From Bradyrhizobium daqingense (lineage in GTDB: Bacteria; Pseudomonadota; Alphaproteobacteria; Rhizobiales; Xanthobacteraceae): a DNA stretch of 64,000 bases. Below, piece by piece: positions 45,886-55,900 of the stretch. Below the pieces are notes generated by a model that was not told the origin of the DNA, did not search any database, and saw only the letters and a program-made list of their open reading frames with translations. The position numbers and the translations under genes were made by a program. The stretch's first letter is position 1, and each line of letters starts with the position of its first letter. Location of the stretch: positions 1,240,001-1,304,000 of the forward strand of contig NZ_CP088014.1 of NCBI RefSeq assembly GCF_021044685.1. The letters run 5' to 3'.

Positions 45886-48780
45886 GTGACCGGGCTTGAA
45901 ACAACGAGCGGTTCTGGCGCAAGTCCCTTGTGGGCACCGCAGCAGGCAGACACGGTCTCTTTCGGACCGTTCTCCCTTCACGACAAGACCCGGCTGCTTG
46001 AAAGGGATGGGCAGCCAGTCAAGCTGGGCAGTCGGGCACTGGATATCCTGCGGCTGTTGGTCAGCCGCGCTGGCGACGTCGTATCGAAGAACGAGCTGTT
46101 GGCCCACGCGTGGCCGGGCCTTGCCGTCGAAGAGATCAGTTTGCGAGTGCATATCGCCGAGCTTCGCAAGGCGCTCGGTGACGGCAAGGAGGGCGCGCGC
46201 TATATCACGAATATACCGAGCCGTGGTTATTGCTTCGTCGCACCGGTGCATCGCATCGCAGACGCGCCCCCGGCGGTTTCGCTTGCTGCGCAGGCGCTGA
46301 GCGCCCCGGAGACAACGCTTGCGCCAATCCTGCCTCACCGCCTAGAGCGGATGGTCGGACGGGACGATGTTGTGCGGGAAGTGGCGGAGCGTTTACTGAC
46401 CGAACGCTTCATCACGCTCAGGGGCCCTGGTGGAATCGGAAAGACCACCGTTGCGATCGCGCTGGCCCACGAGCTCTCGGCGCAATTCGACGGCCAAGTT
46501 CGCTTTCTCGACTTCAGCATGGTGAAGGATGCCGGGCTTGTCGCCGGCACGATCGCATGGGCTCTTGGACTCGTGGTGCAGCATTCTGACCCGACGGACA
46601 GCATCGTCAGCTACTTGCGCAACCGCCGCCAACTGCTGGTGCTCGACAGTTGCGAGCATGTCGTCGAGGCCATTGCCGGGGTGGCAGAGCGTATCCACCA
46701 GCAGGCGCCCGGGGTCAGCATCCTCGTTACCAGCCGCGAGTCGCTGCTTGTGGAAGGCGAGCAGATTTTCGAGCTCGGTCCGCTCGAGGGGCCCCCGCAG
46801 GGTGCGGGGCTGAACGCAAGCGAGATGCTGGCTTATCCGGCTGCGCGCTTGTTCATGGAGCGGGCTGCCGCGGCGGGCCATCGCGCGGAAATTGTTGACG
46901 AAGACGCTGAAGTTCTCGCCGAAATATGCAGCAAGCTCGATGGCATAGCGCTGGCGATCGAACTCGCCGCCGTGCGGGTCGGCACGCATGGATTGCGCGA
47001 GTTGGTGACCCTGCTCGACGGCCGGTTGAAGCTGGAGTGGCGCGGCCGACGGACGGCGCCTCCGCGCCATCAAACACTCGGCGCCACGCTCGACTGGAGC
47101 TATGGTCTGATCAGCGAGAGCGAGCGGATCGTCCTGCGTCGCCTTGCTATCTTCGCCGCTCCCTTCACGTTGCAAGGCGCGACCATGGTCGCGGGCGAGG
47201 CGGGCGATCCGGCCGAGCGCATTGTGGAGTCGTTGGAGCAGCTCGTTGCCAAGTCGCTGATTTCGGTGCGTCCTGACGGCGCCGTGACGCGCTATCGGCT
47301 TCTTGACACTACCAGGGCTTATGCGACGCAGAAGCTCGCCGACAACGGTGAAGCGACGAGTATCGCCGGCCGGCACGCCCGCTACGTCCAGCACGCGCTG
47401 GAAACGACGGCCGCAGATGCAGGCCAGGGCGACCAGGCATCGCGTTCGCGCGCTCGGACGGTGCTGTTTTCCGACGCGCGTGCGGCGCTGAAATGGGCGT
47501 TCGCCAATGATGACGGTGCTGGACTGCGCGTCCCGCTGGCCGGTGCCTGCGCCAGGTTGTTCGTCGAGCTCAACCTGCTGGACGAAGGGCGCCTATGGTC
47601 AAGCCGCGCGCTTTCGATGCTCGATGAGTCGACCCGCGGCAGTGCGTGGGAACTGGAGCTTCAGGCAACCCTCGGACACGCCTTCATGTTTACCGAGCGC
47701 AACAGCGATCAGGCTGAACTGGCGCTACGCCGCGGCCTCGAAATTGCAGAGGCGCTGGGCGACCGTCCCAACAAATTTCGTCTGCTGGCGCGCTTGAATA
47801 TGTTCTATCGGCGCACTGGCAATTTTTGCGAACTGCTTCCCACCGCTTTTGAGGCGGAACGTGTTGCGCGCGAGATCGGTGACAAGGCCGGTCTTGTCGG
47901 GGCCAAAGCACTGGTCGGCGTTTCCTATCACCTGATCGGCGATCAGCGAACTGCGCAACTGCATCTCGACGAAGGGCTCTTGGATGCAGCTGCGCTTCGC
48001 GGTGCCCAACCCGGTCATTTTGCCTACGCGAGAATGCCACAGGTGCCGCTCGCGCGCGTGTTATGGCTGCTTGGGTTTCCCGATCGGGCCGTCGAATGCG
48101 TTCACTCTATCATCAAGGCGGCACCACAGGACGCGGTGATGCATTGCATCGCTCTGTGCTGGTCTGCATCACTCTATGGTTGGATCGGGGATTGGTCCTC
48201 AGTCGAACAGATGGCCGGGCGTATTTCGACTCATGCCGCGAGCCACGCACTGGCGCCTTATCAGGCCGTATCCGCCGGTTTCCGCGCCCAGGCGATGATT
48301 GCGCGCGGTGAGCGCAAAGCAGGAATCGAATTGCTGCAGAACGTGCTGGTGCGTTTGCATGCGGATCGGTACGAACTGTATGCATCTGCCTTCATCTCCG
48401 AGCTTTCACAGGGGTTGGCAGAGCTGGGCCACCTGGCGGAGGGGCTGCGCGTCCTGCACGAGGCGATCGCCCGCATCGAGCCGGCCGGCGACGCTTTCGA
48501 CGCGCCGGAGCTTCTGCGCCTGCGCGGTGAACTGGAGGCGCGCGGCGGTGACGCGAAGGCGGCAGAAGCAAGCTTCATGGCCTCGATCGCGCTGGCCGAG
48601 GAGCAGGGCGCGCTATCGTGGCGGCTGCGAACGGAGATATCGCTGGCCCGCTTTCGACGCAAGCAACGCAGGGCGAAGCCGCTGGACGGACTGGCCGAGA
48701 CCTACGCCCGCTTCACGGAAGGGTTCGAGACGGCCGATCTGAAGGCTGCACGCCAACTGCTGGACGAGGCCACGAAGTAG
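45886..48780 (+). CDS. Winged-helix/ATPase/TPR transcriptional regulator
   Basis: The 964-residue protein has an OmpR-type winged helix at the N-terminus (about 20-120: LGSRALDILRLLVSRAGDVV, ISLRVHIAELRKALGDG, YITNIPSRGYCFVAPV), a STAND/NB-ARC-like ATPase (Walker A LRGPGGIGKTTVAIALAHEL near 183, Walker B-like LLVLDSCEHVVEA), and a long TPR-like helical C-terminus (about 520-960). Such proteins act as ligand-gated activators similar to MalT or SARP-type regulators. GTG 45886 starts 6 bases after the McrB stop with AAGGTGAG upstream. The next gene is convergent, and the genes beyond carry the 10-bp direct repeats it may recognise. Confidence 0.9.
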   Translation: MTGLETTSGSGASPLWAPQQADTVSFGPFSLHDKTRLLERDGQPVKLGSRALDILRLLVSRAGDVVSKNELLAHAWPGLAVEEISLRVHIAELRKALGDGKEGARYITNIPSRGYCFVAPVHRIADAPPAVSLAAQALSAPETTLAPILPHRLERMVGRDDVVREVAERLLTERFITLRGPGGIGKTTVAIALAHELSAQFDGQVRFLDFSMVKDAGLVAGTIAWALGLVVQHSDPTDSIVSYLRNRRQLLVLDSCEHVVEAIAGVAERIHQQAPGVSILVTSRESLLVEGEQIFELGPLEGPPQGAGLNASEMLAYPAARLFMERAAAAGHRAEIVDEDAEVLAEICSKLDGIALAIELAAVRVGTHGLRELVTLLDGRLKLEWRGRRTAPPRHQTLGATLDWSYGLISESERIVLRRLAIFAAPFTLQGATMVAGEAGDPAERIVESLEQLVAKSLISVRPDGAVTRYRLLDTTRAYATQKLADNGEATSIAGRHARYVQHALETTAADAGQGDQASRSRARTVLFSDARAALKWAFANDDGAGLRVPLAGACARLFVELNLLDEGRLWSSRALSMLDESTRGSAWELELQATLGHAFMFTERNSDQAELALRRGLEIAEALGDRPNKFRLLARLNMFYRRTGNFCELLPTAFEAERVAREIGDKAGLVGAKALVGVSYHLIGDQRTAQLHLDEGLLDAAALRGAQPGHFAYARMPQVPLARVLWLLGFPDRAVECVHSIIKAAPQDAVMHCIALCWSASLYGWIGDWSSVEQMAGRISTHAASHALAPYQAVSAGFRAQAMIARGERKAGIELLQNVLVRLHADRYELYASAFISELSQGLAELGHLAEGLRVLHEAIARIEPAGDAFDAPELLRLRGELEARGGDAKAAEASFMASIALAEEQGALSWRLRTEISLARFRRKQRRAKPLDGLAETYARFTEGFETADLKAARQLLDEATK

Positions 48781-48789
48781 CCGCTAGCG

Positions 48790-49506
48790 TCAGCCGAAGC
48801 GGAAGTCGGAGAGATCGATCGACACCATCAGCGTATCGAGCATCGGCTTCAGGTCATCGGCGCGCAGATAAGCTCTGCGCTGGGCCGGAATCGAGATGCC
48901 GTCCACATTAACGTGGTGGGATACGTACTGCGCCGCCGGGAAGCTGCCGGCGATATCGACCTGGTAATCGTGCCGGCGGATGATCATGTCCTCGCCGAAA
49001 TAGAAGTCTTGCTCCGAGCTGTGGCTGGCGATCGCCGCGGGAAAAGTGGCCCTCAAGCCGCGCCAAGTCTCCGCTCCCTCTCGCCAGGGCTCGATTTCCT
49101 CGACACTGAATCCATCCATGGCGAGCAGAAACGGTGTGGTGAGGTAAGTCCAGAGCGCATATCCATTGAAATATGCGCGGTGCAGCGGATCCCAACTCGT
49201 CCGGAGGTCGTGCCGCGCAAACGAGGCACGGGGATTGGACCGCTCGGCGACCACGCTGCCGTCGGCTGCAAGAATGGCAATGCGATCGGATGTGAACTCG
49301 GTATGCCGGTCTTTTCCGAATGGCGCAACGGAGGCCCATTGCCGATGCAGCTCGACCTGCATCGTCCGCGCGACCGGATCCTGCGGGACGCCCTTGACGG
49401 CCCAAAGATCACCCCCGCTGACGATGGTAGCGGTGAGCGTCTGGTGAGAATTCCAGCGGTCCAAGCCCCCATGGGCCTCGATCGCATCGGCGAGCAGCGG
49501 AATCAT
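48790..49506 (-). CDS. Conserved-looking protein of unknown function (238 aa)
   Basis: Family not recognised. The protein begins MIPLLADAIEAHGGLDRWNS, then a beta-strand-rich body (TATIVSGGDLWAVKG, MQVELHRQWASVAPFG, EFTSDRIAILAADGSVV, YFGEDMIIRRHDYQVDI), the kind of pattern seen in LolA/LppX-like or outer-membrane lipoprotein-sorting folds. There is no signal peptide, so if it has that fold it acts in the cytosol. It is convergent with the regulator (9 bases apart) and divergent from the hydrolase gene. A direct repeat lies 68 bases upstream of its start. Confidence 0.7.
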   Translation of the reverse strand: MIPLLADAIEAHGGLDRWNSHQTLTATIVSGGDLWAVKGVPQDPVARTMQVELHRQWASVAPFGKDRHTEFTSDRIAILAADGSVVAERSNPRASFARHDLRTSWDPLHRAYFNGYALWTYLTTPFLLAMDGFSVEEIEPWREGAETWRGLRATFPAAIASHSSEQDFYFGEDMIIRRHDYQVDIAGSFPAAQYVSHHVNVDGISIPAQRRAYLRADDLKPMLDTLMVSIDLSDFRFG

Positions 49507-49574
49507 TTCGGATTGCTCCTTTCGTCGTTGCTGGGTGGTCCGCAGACCATCGCGCAGATGCCGCCGGATGGCCC

Positions 49575-49594
49575 GTTAGATGTTGTTAATCGCT
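49575..49594 (-). promoter_or_regulatory. Tandem 10-bp direct repeat, candidate operator (site 1)
   Basis: On the minus strand the site reads AGCGATTAAC then AACATCTAAC. It is 68 bases upstream of the 48790-49506 gene and points toward it. The same kind of repeat occurs at 49737-49756 and 51685-51714. Confidence 0.5.
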
Positions 49595-49736
49595 GTTCGG
49601 GAGGCGGAAGAGACGAAAAAGTCTTCCGTTTCACAGCCTTGACTGGGTGCGCACACCGGAGCGTGCGGGCCGCCGGGCGAACCCCCGGGGTGCTTGGACC
49701 GGCGTGCAGTGTCCGTTGCGGCGAAGCCCCGCAGAC

Positions 49737-49756
49737 AACGTCTAACAACGCTTAAC
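49737..49756 (+). promoter_or_regulatory. Tandem 10-bp direct repeat, candidate operator (site 2)
   Basis: AACGTCTAAC then AACGCTTAAC, 82 bases ahead of the hydrolase start. Eight of ten positions agree between the two units. Spaced one helical turn apart, this fits an OmpR-type winged-helix dimer. Confidence 0.55.
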
Positions 49757-49838
49757 GAGCCAACAAACCCGATCCGATGCATATCGCTTCCACGAGGCCG
49801 AGCCGTTCGAGAGACGACGCCTCAACGGGAGCAACACC

Positions 49839-50888
49839 ATGCACAAGGATGCCAACCAAACTCGCCGCGGGTTCATCGGAGCCGCTGCTGCGCTCGTGAC
49901 CGGCATTGGATTGAACGGTCCTGCGGCCGCGCATCTTAGCCTTGCCGCACTTGCGGATGCGACGATGCCTGCGCCGGCGATAAGTGCCTCTCAGGGAAAT
50001 CTGAAGCAGATCAATGCCGGCCTTCTGAACGTCGGATACGCAGAGAGCGGACCCGCAAGCGCGCCAGCGGTCCTGCTGCTGCACGGTTGGCCTTACGGCA
50101 TCGACAGCTTCGCCGACGTCGTGCCGCTCCTGACCACCCAGGGGTATCGCGTCATCGTACCGTATCTGCGCGGCTATGGAACGACCCGCTTTCTTTCCGC
50201 TGCGAGCGTACGCAACGCCCAGCCTTCGGCAATCGCAGCGGACATGCTTGCGCTGATGGATGCGCTGAAAATCGAGAAGGCAGTCGTGGCCGGCTTCGAC
50301 TGGGGCGCGCGCACCGCCAACATCATGGCTGTGCTCTGGCCGGAGCGTGTTAGCGCGATGGTGTCCGTCAGCGGCTATCTGATCGGCAACCAGCAGGCCG
50401 GCAAACTGCCGCTGCCGCCGAAAGCCGAGTTGGAATGGTGGTATCAGTTCTATTTCGCCACCGAGCGCGGCCGCATCGGCTACGACAAGCATCGCCTTGA
50501 GTTCGCGAAGCTGATTTGGAAGCTCGCATCGCCGAAATGGAATTTCGACGACGCCACCTTCGAGCGAAGCGCGAAAGCCTTCGACAATCCCGATCACGTC
50601 GCGATTGTGATCCACAACTATCGCTGGCGGCTTGGATTGGTCGACGGCGAAGAGGCTTATGACGAACTCGAGGCGCAGCTCGCGCTGGCGCCGACCATCG
50701 GAGTGCCGACCATCACCATGGAGGGCGACGCCAATGGCGCGCCGCATCCCGATCCCGCTGTCTACGCGAAGAAGTTCACCGGCAAGTACGAGCACCGGCA
50801 CATCACGGGCGGCATCGGCCACAATCTTCCCCAGGAAGCGCCGAACGCTTTCGCACAGGCCATTCTCGACGTCGCCGCGCAGGTGTGA
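49839..50888 (+). CDS. Tat-exported alpha/beta hydrolase, epoxide hydrolase-like
   Basis: The 349-residue protein has a twin-arginine signal (TRRGFIGAAAALVTGIGL at about residues 7-24). The catalytic domain shows the oxyanion motif LLHGWPYGIDSF, nucleophile Asp in VVAGFDWGARTANIM and a terminal catalytic His in GGIGHNLPQEAP. Asp as nucleophile with HGWP fits epoxide hydrolases or haloalkane dehalogenases rather than serine esterases. It should act in the periplasm on a reactive small molecule. A VOC gene follows 40 bases downstream and an RND pump follows that, suggesting a detoxification set. Confidence 0.87.
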   Translation: MHKDANQTRRGFIGAAAALVTGIGLNGPAAAHLSLAALADATMPAPAISASQGNLKQINAGLLNVGYAESGPASAPAVLLLHGWPYGIDSFADVVPLLTTQGYRVIVPYLRGYGTTRFLSAASVRNAQPSAIAADMLALMDALKIEKAVVAGFDWGARTANIMAVLWPERVSAMVSVSGYLIGNQQAGKLPLPPKAELEWWYQFYFATERGRIGYDKHRLEFAKLIWKLASPKWNFDDATFERSAKAFDNPDHVAIVIHNYRWRLGLVDGEEAYDELEAQLALAPTIGVPTITMEGDANGAPHPDPAVYAKKFTGKYEHRHITGGIGHNLPQEAPNAFAQAILDVAAQV

Positions 50889-50928
50889 TCGCGGCGTCCG
50901 TATTCACCAGACACACCAGGAGAGAACC

Positions 50929-51594
50929 ATGACAGTAGCAGTTGATCCCGCCAAGGTCCGTTTGACGGACATGAAGTTCGAACTCGCCGTTATCCCGGTC
51001 TCGGACGTCGCGCGCGCCAAGGGATTCTACGCCCGCCTTGGCTGGCGTTTGGACGCCGAGTTCACCAACGGCAGCGACTTCCACGTGATCCAGTTCACCC
51101 CGCCCGGCTCCGGTGCCTCGGTGATCTTCGGCAAGAACGTCACGCCGGCGAAGCCGGGTTCCAGCCAAGGCCTGTACCTGATCGTGTCTGACATCGAGGC
51201 TGCCCGGAAGGAGCTGCTTGCGCGCGGAGTTAAGGTCAGCGAGGTCTTCCACGGCGGCGACAACGTCCACACCGGTACCGATGAGCCCTACCTGTTCGGG
51301 AGCGTCCGGATCAGTGGCCCGGATCCGCAGCGCCGCACCTATCAATCGTTCGCGTCATTCAGCGATCCGGATGGCAATGGCTGGGTTCTGCAGGAAGTCA
51401 CCAACCGTCTCCCCGGCCGGGTCGAGGGTGACACGACTTTCGCGTCGATATCCGACCTCGCGGCGACGCTTCGCCGGGCGGCAGCAGCCCACGGCGAGCA
51501 TGAGAAGCTGATCGGCGAGCACGACGTGAACTGGCCGGATTGGTACGCGGAGTACATCGTCAACGAGCAGGCGGGCAAGCCGCTGCCGAAGTAG
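50929..51594 (+). CDS. VOC-family (glyoxalase/dioxygenase-fold) protein
   Basis: The 221-residue protein contains one vicinal-oxygen-chelate module (about 15-150): FELAVIPVSDVARAKGFYAR, LGWRLDAEF, GLYLIVSDIEAARKELLARG and the C-terminal FSDPDGNGWVLQEV. The last 70 residues are a helical extension. Metal ligands cannot be assigned with certainty; the final Glu is in WVLQE. ATG 50929 follows AGGAGAG. It is in one transcription unit with the epoxide hydrolase-like gene and may modify the same compound. Confidence 0.87.
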   Translation: MTVAVDPAKVRLTDMKFELAVIPVSDVARAKGFYARLGWRLDAEFTNGSDFHVIQFTPPGSGASVIFGKNVTPAKPGSSQGLYLIVSDIEAARKELLARGVKVSEVFHGGDNVHTGTDEPYLFGSVRISGPDPQRRTYQSFASFSDPDGNGWVLQEVTNRLPGRVEGDTTFASISDLAATLRRAAAAHGEHEKLIGEHDVNWPDWYAEYIVNEQAGKPLPK

Positions 51595-51684
51595 CCATCA
51601 TCAGTTGCGGACCGCCGGTGGCCGGCGACCGCACCTTCAGCAACCAGAAGCGGACACAGTTTTCAGCGTCCAGTAGCGGCCAAC

Positions 51685-51714
51685 AGCGCCCAACAACTTC
51701 TCACGACGCTTAAC
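51685..51714 (+). promoter_or_regulatory. Tandem 10-bp direct repeats, candidate operator (site 3)
   Basis: AGCGCCCAAC, AACTTCTCAC and GACGCTTAAC follow each other without gaps, ending 90 bases ahead of the RND adaptor start. The last unit and the following GAGC are shared with site 2 (ACGCTTAACGAGC in both). Confidence 0.55.
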
Positions 51715-51804
51715 GAGCATTCGTGTCGTGATGGCGATATCCCAGCTACGCCGAATTGCCCACACGAGGACCGTGACAAGCGCGATAACCAGGAGGATTC
51801 ACCG

Positions 51805-52965
51805 ATGAAGACCAGAACACTACTGATAGCGGCAGCAATCCTCACAACGGTTGGTGCACCGCTGGGGCTTCTAGCGGCAACCGGAGAACTGACCGGCAAT
51901 GGAGAGGCAGCGGCTATGAGCCTTAGTCCTCCTGCTCAGGTCGACGTTGCTACGGTGCTGCTCAAGCGCGTGCAGCGCTGGGACGAGTTCAACGGACGCA
52001 TCAGCGCTGTCGGATCGGTCGAGATTCGGTCCCGAGTCAGCGGATATGTGACGCATGTCGCCTATAAGGAGGGAGATGAAGTCCGCCGCGGCGACGTTCT
52101 CTTCACCATCGACCCGCGACCGTACGAAGCGGCGCTGAACAGCGCCACGGCTCAGCTTCAGCGCGCCAGAGCAACGGCGCTGCTGGCAAAGAGCCGCGAC
52201 GAACGTGCGCGGAGGCTCCTGCCGTCGAGTGCAGTGTCCCAGGACGAGGCCGACGCTCGCCACGCAGCCTACGCGCAGAGTGAGGCTGACGTGCTCAATG
52301 CAGAAGCCGCAGTCGAGCTTGCGGAGCTCAATCTCAACTTCACGCAGGTACGCGCGCCGATCGACGGTCGGGCCGGCCGCGCGATGCTGACCGTCGGCAA
52401 TCTTGCAGTAGCGGATCAGAGCTTGCTGACCTCAATGGTCTCACAGGATCCGGTCTACGTCGATTTCGATCCGGACGAGCAGAGCTATCTTCGCTACAGC
52501 GCGGAATTGCGCCGGAGCCCTGCCAATATGCTTGCCGTACGTGTGGCGCTGGCGGGCGATGAAGGATTTGCGCACGTCGGAATGGTCGATTTTCAGGACA
52601 ACCAAGTCGATTCCGCGACCGGAAGCATTCGCATGAGGGCGAAGCTGCGCAACCCCGATCGCATATTCACGCCCGGCTTGTACGCGCGCGTGAAAGTGTC
52701 CTCAGGTTACGAAAGTGACGCAGTCCTAATCGACGACAAGGCCGTGCTCACTGATCAGGATCGCAAGTATGTTTATGTCCTTGCTTCGGACAACACGGCA
52801 CAACGAAGGGATGTTCAACCCGGCCGCAAGAGCGATGGGCTCCGCTTGATCGAGTCGGGCTTGATGGCAGGCGACAAGGTCATCATCGGCGGATTGCAGA
52901 GAATCTACAGTTCCGGCACTCCGGTAAAGCCAGCCGAAGTCCCAATGCTGGCCGCAGCAAACTGA
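51805..52965 (+). CDS. RND efflux periplasmic adaptor (AcrA/MexE-like)
   Basis: The 386-residue membrane fusion protein has an N-terminal membrane anchor or signal (TLLIAAAILTTVGAPLGLLA), lipoyl half-motifs (IRSRVSGYVTHVAYKEGDEV and NFTQVRAPIDGRAGRAMLTVG), an alpha-hairpin between them and a beta-barrel domain (VYVDFDPDEQSYLRY). It is of AcrA/MexE length. The start ATG 51805 follows AGGAGGATT. It is 11 bases ahead of the permease gene, so both form one operon, probably under the direct-repeat operator. Confidence 0.93.
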   Translation: MKTRTLLIAAAILTTVGAPLGLLAATGELTGNGEAAAMSLSPPAQVDVATVLLKRVQRWDEFNGRISAVGSVEIRSRVSGYVTHVAYKEGDEVRRGDVLFTIDPRPYEAALNSATAQLQRARATALLAKSRDERARRLLPSSAVSQDEADARHAAYAQSEADVLNAEAAVELAELNLNFTQVRAPIDGRAGRAMLTVGNLAVADQSLLTSMVSQDPVYVDFDPDEQSYLRYSAELRRSPANMLAVRVALAGDEGFAHVGMVDFQDNQVDSATGSIRMRAKLRNPDRIFTPGLYARVKVSSGYESDAVLIDDKAVLTDQDRKYVYVLASDNTAQRRDVQPGRKSDGLRLIESGLMAGDKVIIGGLQRIYSSGTPVKPAEVPMLAAAN

Positions 52966-52976
52966 AGGAGGCGACG

Positions 52977-55900
52977 ATGAACATCTCGAAGTTCTTTATT
53001 GAACGCCCGATCTTCGCAATTGTCCTGTCGATTGTCATTTTCCTGGCAGGCGTCATCTCGATTCCTCTGCTGCCAGTCGGTGAGTATCCTGAAGTCGTTC
53101 CGCCCAGCGTGGTGGTGCGTGCAACCTATCCGGGCGCCAATCCCAAGGAGACGGCGGAGTCCGTTGCGACGCCGCTCGAAGAAGCGATCAACGGCGTCGA
53201 AGGCATCATGTACATGAAGTCGGTCGCTGGTTCCGACGGCAGCCTGCAGATCGTCGTGACGTTCCTGCCCAGCGTCGATCCCGACACCGCTGCCGTTCGC
53301 GTGCAAAACCGGGTGAGCCAAGCGCTCAGCCGGCTGCCGGACCAAGTGCGTCAGTATGGTGTGACGACGCAAAAGCAGTCTCCCACGCCGCTGCTGTACG
53401 TGAGCCTGTATTCGTCCGACGGCCGTTATGACACACTTTATCTGCGAAATTACCTGACCCTGAACGTCAAGGACGAGCTATCGCGCCTGAACGGCATAGG
53501 CCATGTCGGGCTGTACGGCGCCGGTGACTATGCCATGCGCATCTGGCTCGATCCGAACAAGCTGTCGTCACGCAATCTGACTGCCTCGGACGTGCTCAAG
53601 GCGATACGCGAGCAGAATGTGCAGGTGTCCGCTGGACAGCTGGGTGCCGAACCATCTCCCAAGACGACGGACTTCCTGGTCTCTATAAACGTTCGTGGCC
53701 GCCTTGCCACTGAGGAAGAGTTCGGCGCTATCGTGCTCAAGAGCGGCGAAGACGGCCAGGTGGTTCGTCTTGCTGACGTCGCCCGGCTCGAACTTGGAGC
53801 CGGTGACTACACGATGCGGGTTTTTGAGGGCAACAAGACCGCAGCAACCGCCGGCGTCTTTCTGTCGCCCGGCGCCAACGCGCTCGGCGTAGCCGATGCG
53901 GTTTACGGCAGGTTGAGCAAGCTGTCGGAAAGCTTCCCTCCGGGCATCACCTACAAGGTGGTCTGGGATCCGACCGTCTTCGTGCGCGAGTCAATTCGTG
54001 CGGTGCTGAACACGCTTCTGGAGGCGGTATTCCTCGTCATTCTCGTTGTCATCCTCTTCCTGCAGACCTGGCGAGCGTCGGTTATACCGCTGATTGCCGT
54101 GCCGGTGTCCGTTGTCGGCACCTTTGCCTTCCTGTATCTGCTCGGATTCTCCATCAACACCCTGACCTTGTTCGGTCTAGTGCTGGCCATCGGCATTGTC
54201 GTTGACGATGCAATCGTCGTGGTCGAGAACGTCGAACACCATATCGCGCGGGGGCTTAGCCCGCATGAAGCCGCCCACCAGGCCATGCGTGAGGTCTCAG
54301 GTCCCATCATCGCCATTGCGCTGGTGCTCTGCGCTGCGTTCGTGCCGATGGCGTTCCTCTCGGGCGTCACCGGTCAATTCTACAAGCAGTTCGCAGTAAC
54401 GATTGCAATCTCTACGGTGATCTCTGCGGTCAACTCGCTGACCCTGTCGCCGGCCCTGGCGGCGAAGCTGCTGCAGCGGCATGGGGCTCCAAAGGACCGG
54501 CTGGCGCGGGTTATCGAGGCGGCATTCGGCTGGCTGTTCCGCCCGTTCAATCGCCTCTTTCAAATAAGTGCTGGAGGTTATCAAGGGCTGGTGCGCAAGT
54601 CACTCGGCCGGCGTGGTGTTGCGCTCGCAGTCTATGCAGGTCTCTTGGCGATCACGGCCGTGCTGTTCCAGTCGGTGCCGGGCGGCTTTATACCTGCCCA
54701 GGACAAGCTCTACCTGTTCTCGGGTGCAAAGCTGCCCGAGGGGGCGTCTCTTGCCCGAACGGAGGCGGTTACGCGAAAGATGGACGAAATCGCCCGGACC
54801 GTCGAGGGTGTGGACTTCGTCAACGCCTATGCTGGCTTCAATGCGTTGCAGTTCGTGAATACGCCGAACATCACGACCGCCTATATCCTGCTGAAGCCGT
54901 ACGGCGAACGCAAGCGCAGCGCGGCGGAGATTACCGCCGAGCTCAACGCCAAGTTCGCAGGCATCAAGGGCGGGTTCTCGTACGCGCTGCTCCCGCCGCC
55001 CATCCAGGGGCTCGGCAACGGATCGGGCTATTCCCTGTACCTCAAGGATCGAGGGGGCCTTGGCCATGGCGCCCTGCAAGACGCCCTCAACGTGTTCATG
55101 GCCGAGATCGCGCGCACCCCGGGCATGACCCATCCCGTCAGCTCCTATCAAGCCAACATTCCTCAACTCGAGGTCAAGGTCGACCGAGTGAAAGCCAAGG
55201 CCCAAGGAGTGGCGTTATCCGACCTGTTCGAAACGTTGCAGGTGTATCTTGGCTCTAGCTACATCAACGACTTCAACAAGTTCGGCCGGGTCTACAGGGT
55301 CATGGCCCAGGCCGACGCATCGTTTCGCCAGCAAGCGGACGACATCGGCAACCTGCGCACGCGCAACGCGCGCGGCGAGATGGTGCCGATCAGTTCGATG
55401 GTGACCGTTGTGCCAACGTACGGCCCCGATCCGGTGGTCCGCTACAACGGCTTCCCGGCGGCAGACGTCATCGGTGATTCCGATCCCAGAGTGCTTTCGT
55501 CGGCAGAGGTCATTGCCAAGATAACGGAGATCGCAAGGCGGGTCTTGCCTCGTGGCATCGAGCTGGAGTGGACGGATCTCAGCTACCAGCAGGTGAGCCA
55601 GAGCAGCGCGGCGCCCATTGTCTTTCTCCTTGCCGTAATCCTCGTCTTCCTGGTCCTCGCCTCGCTTTATGAAAGCTGGACGCTGCCCTTGGCGGTCATT
55701 CTCATCGTGCCGATGTGTATTTTCTCGGCAATGTTTGGCGTCTGGCTCACGGGGGGCGACAACAACATCTTCGTGCAGGTGGGACTGGTCGTGCTCATGG
55801 GGTTGGCTTGCAAGAATGCCATCCTCATCGTCGAGTTCGCTCGCGAACTGGAGCTCCAGGGCAAGGGCATCATCGAAGCTGCGCTCGAAGCCTGCCACTT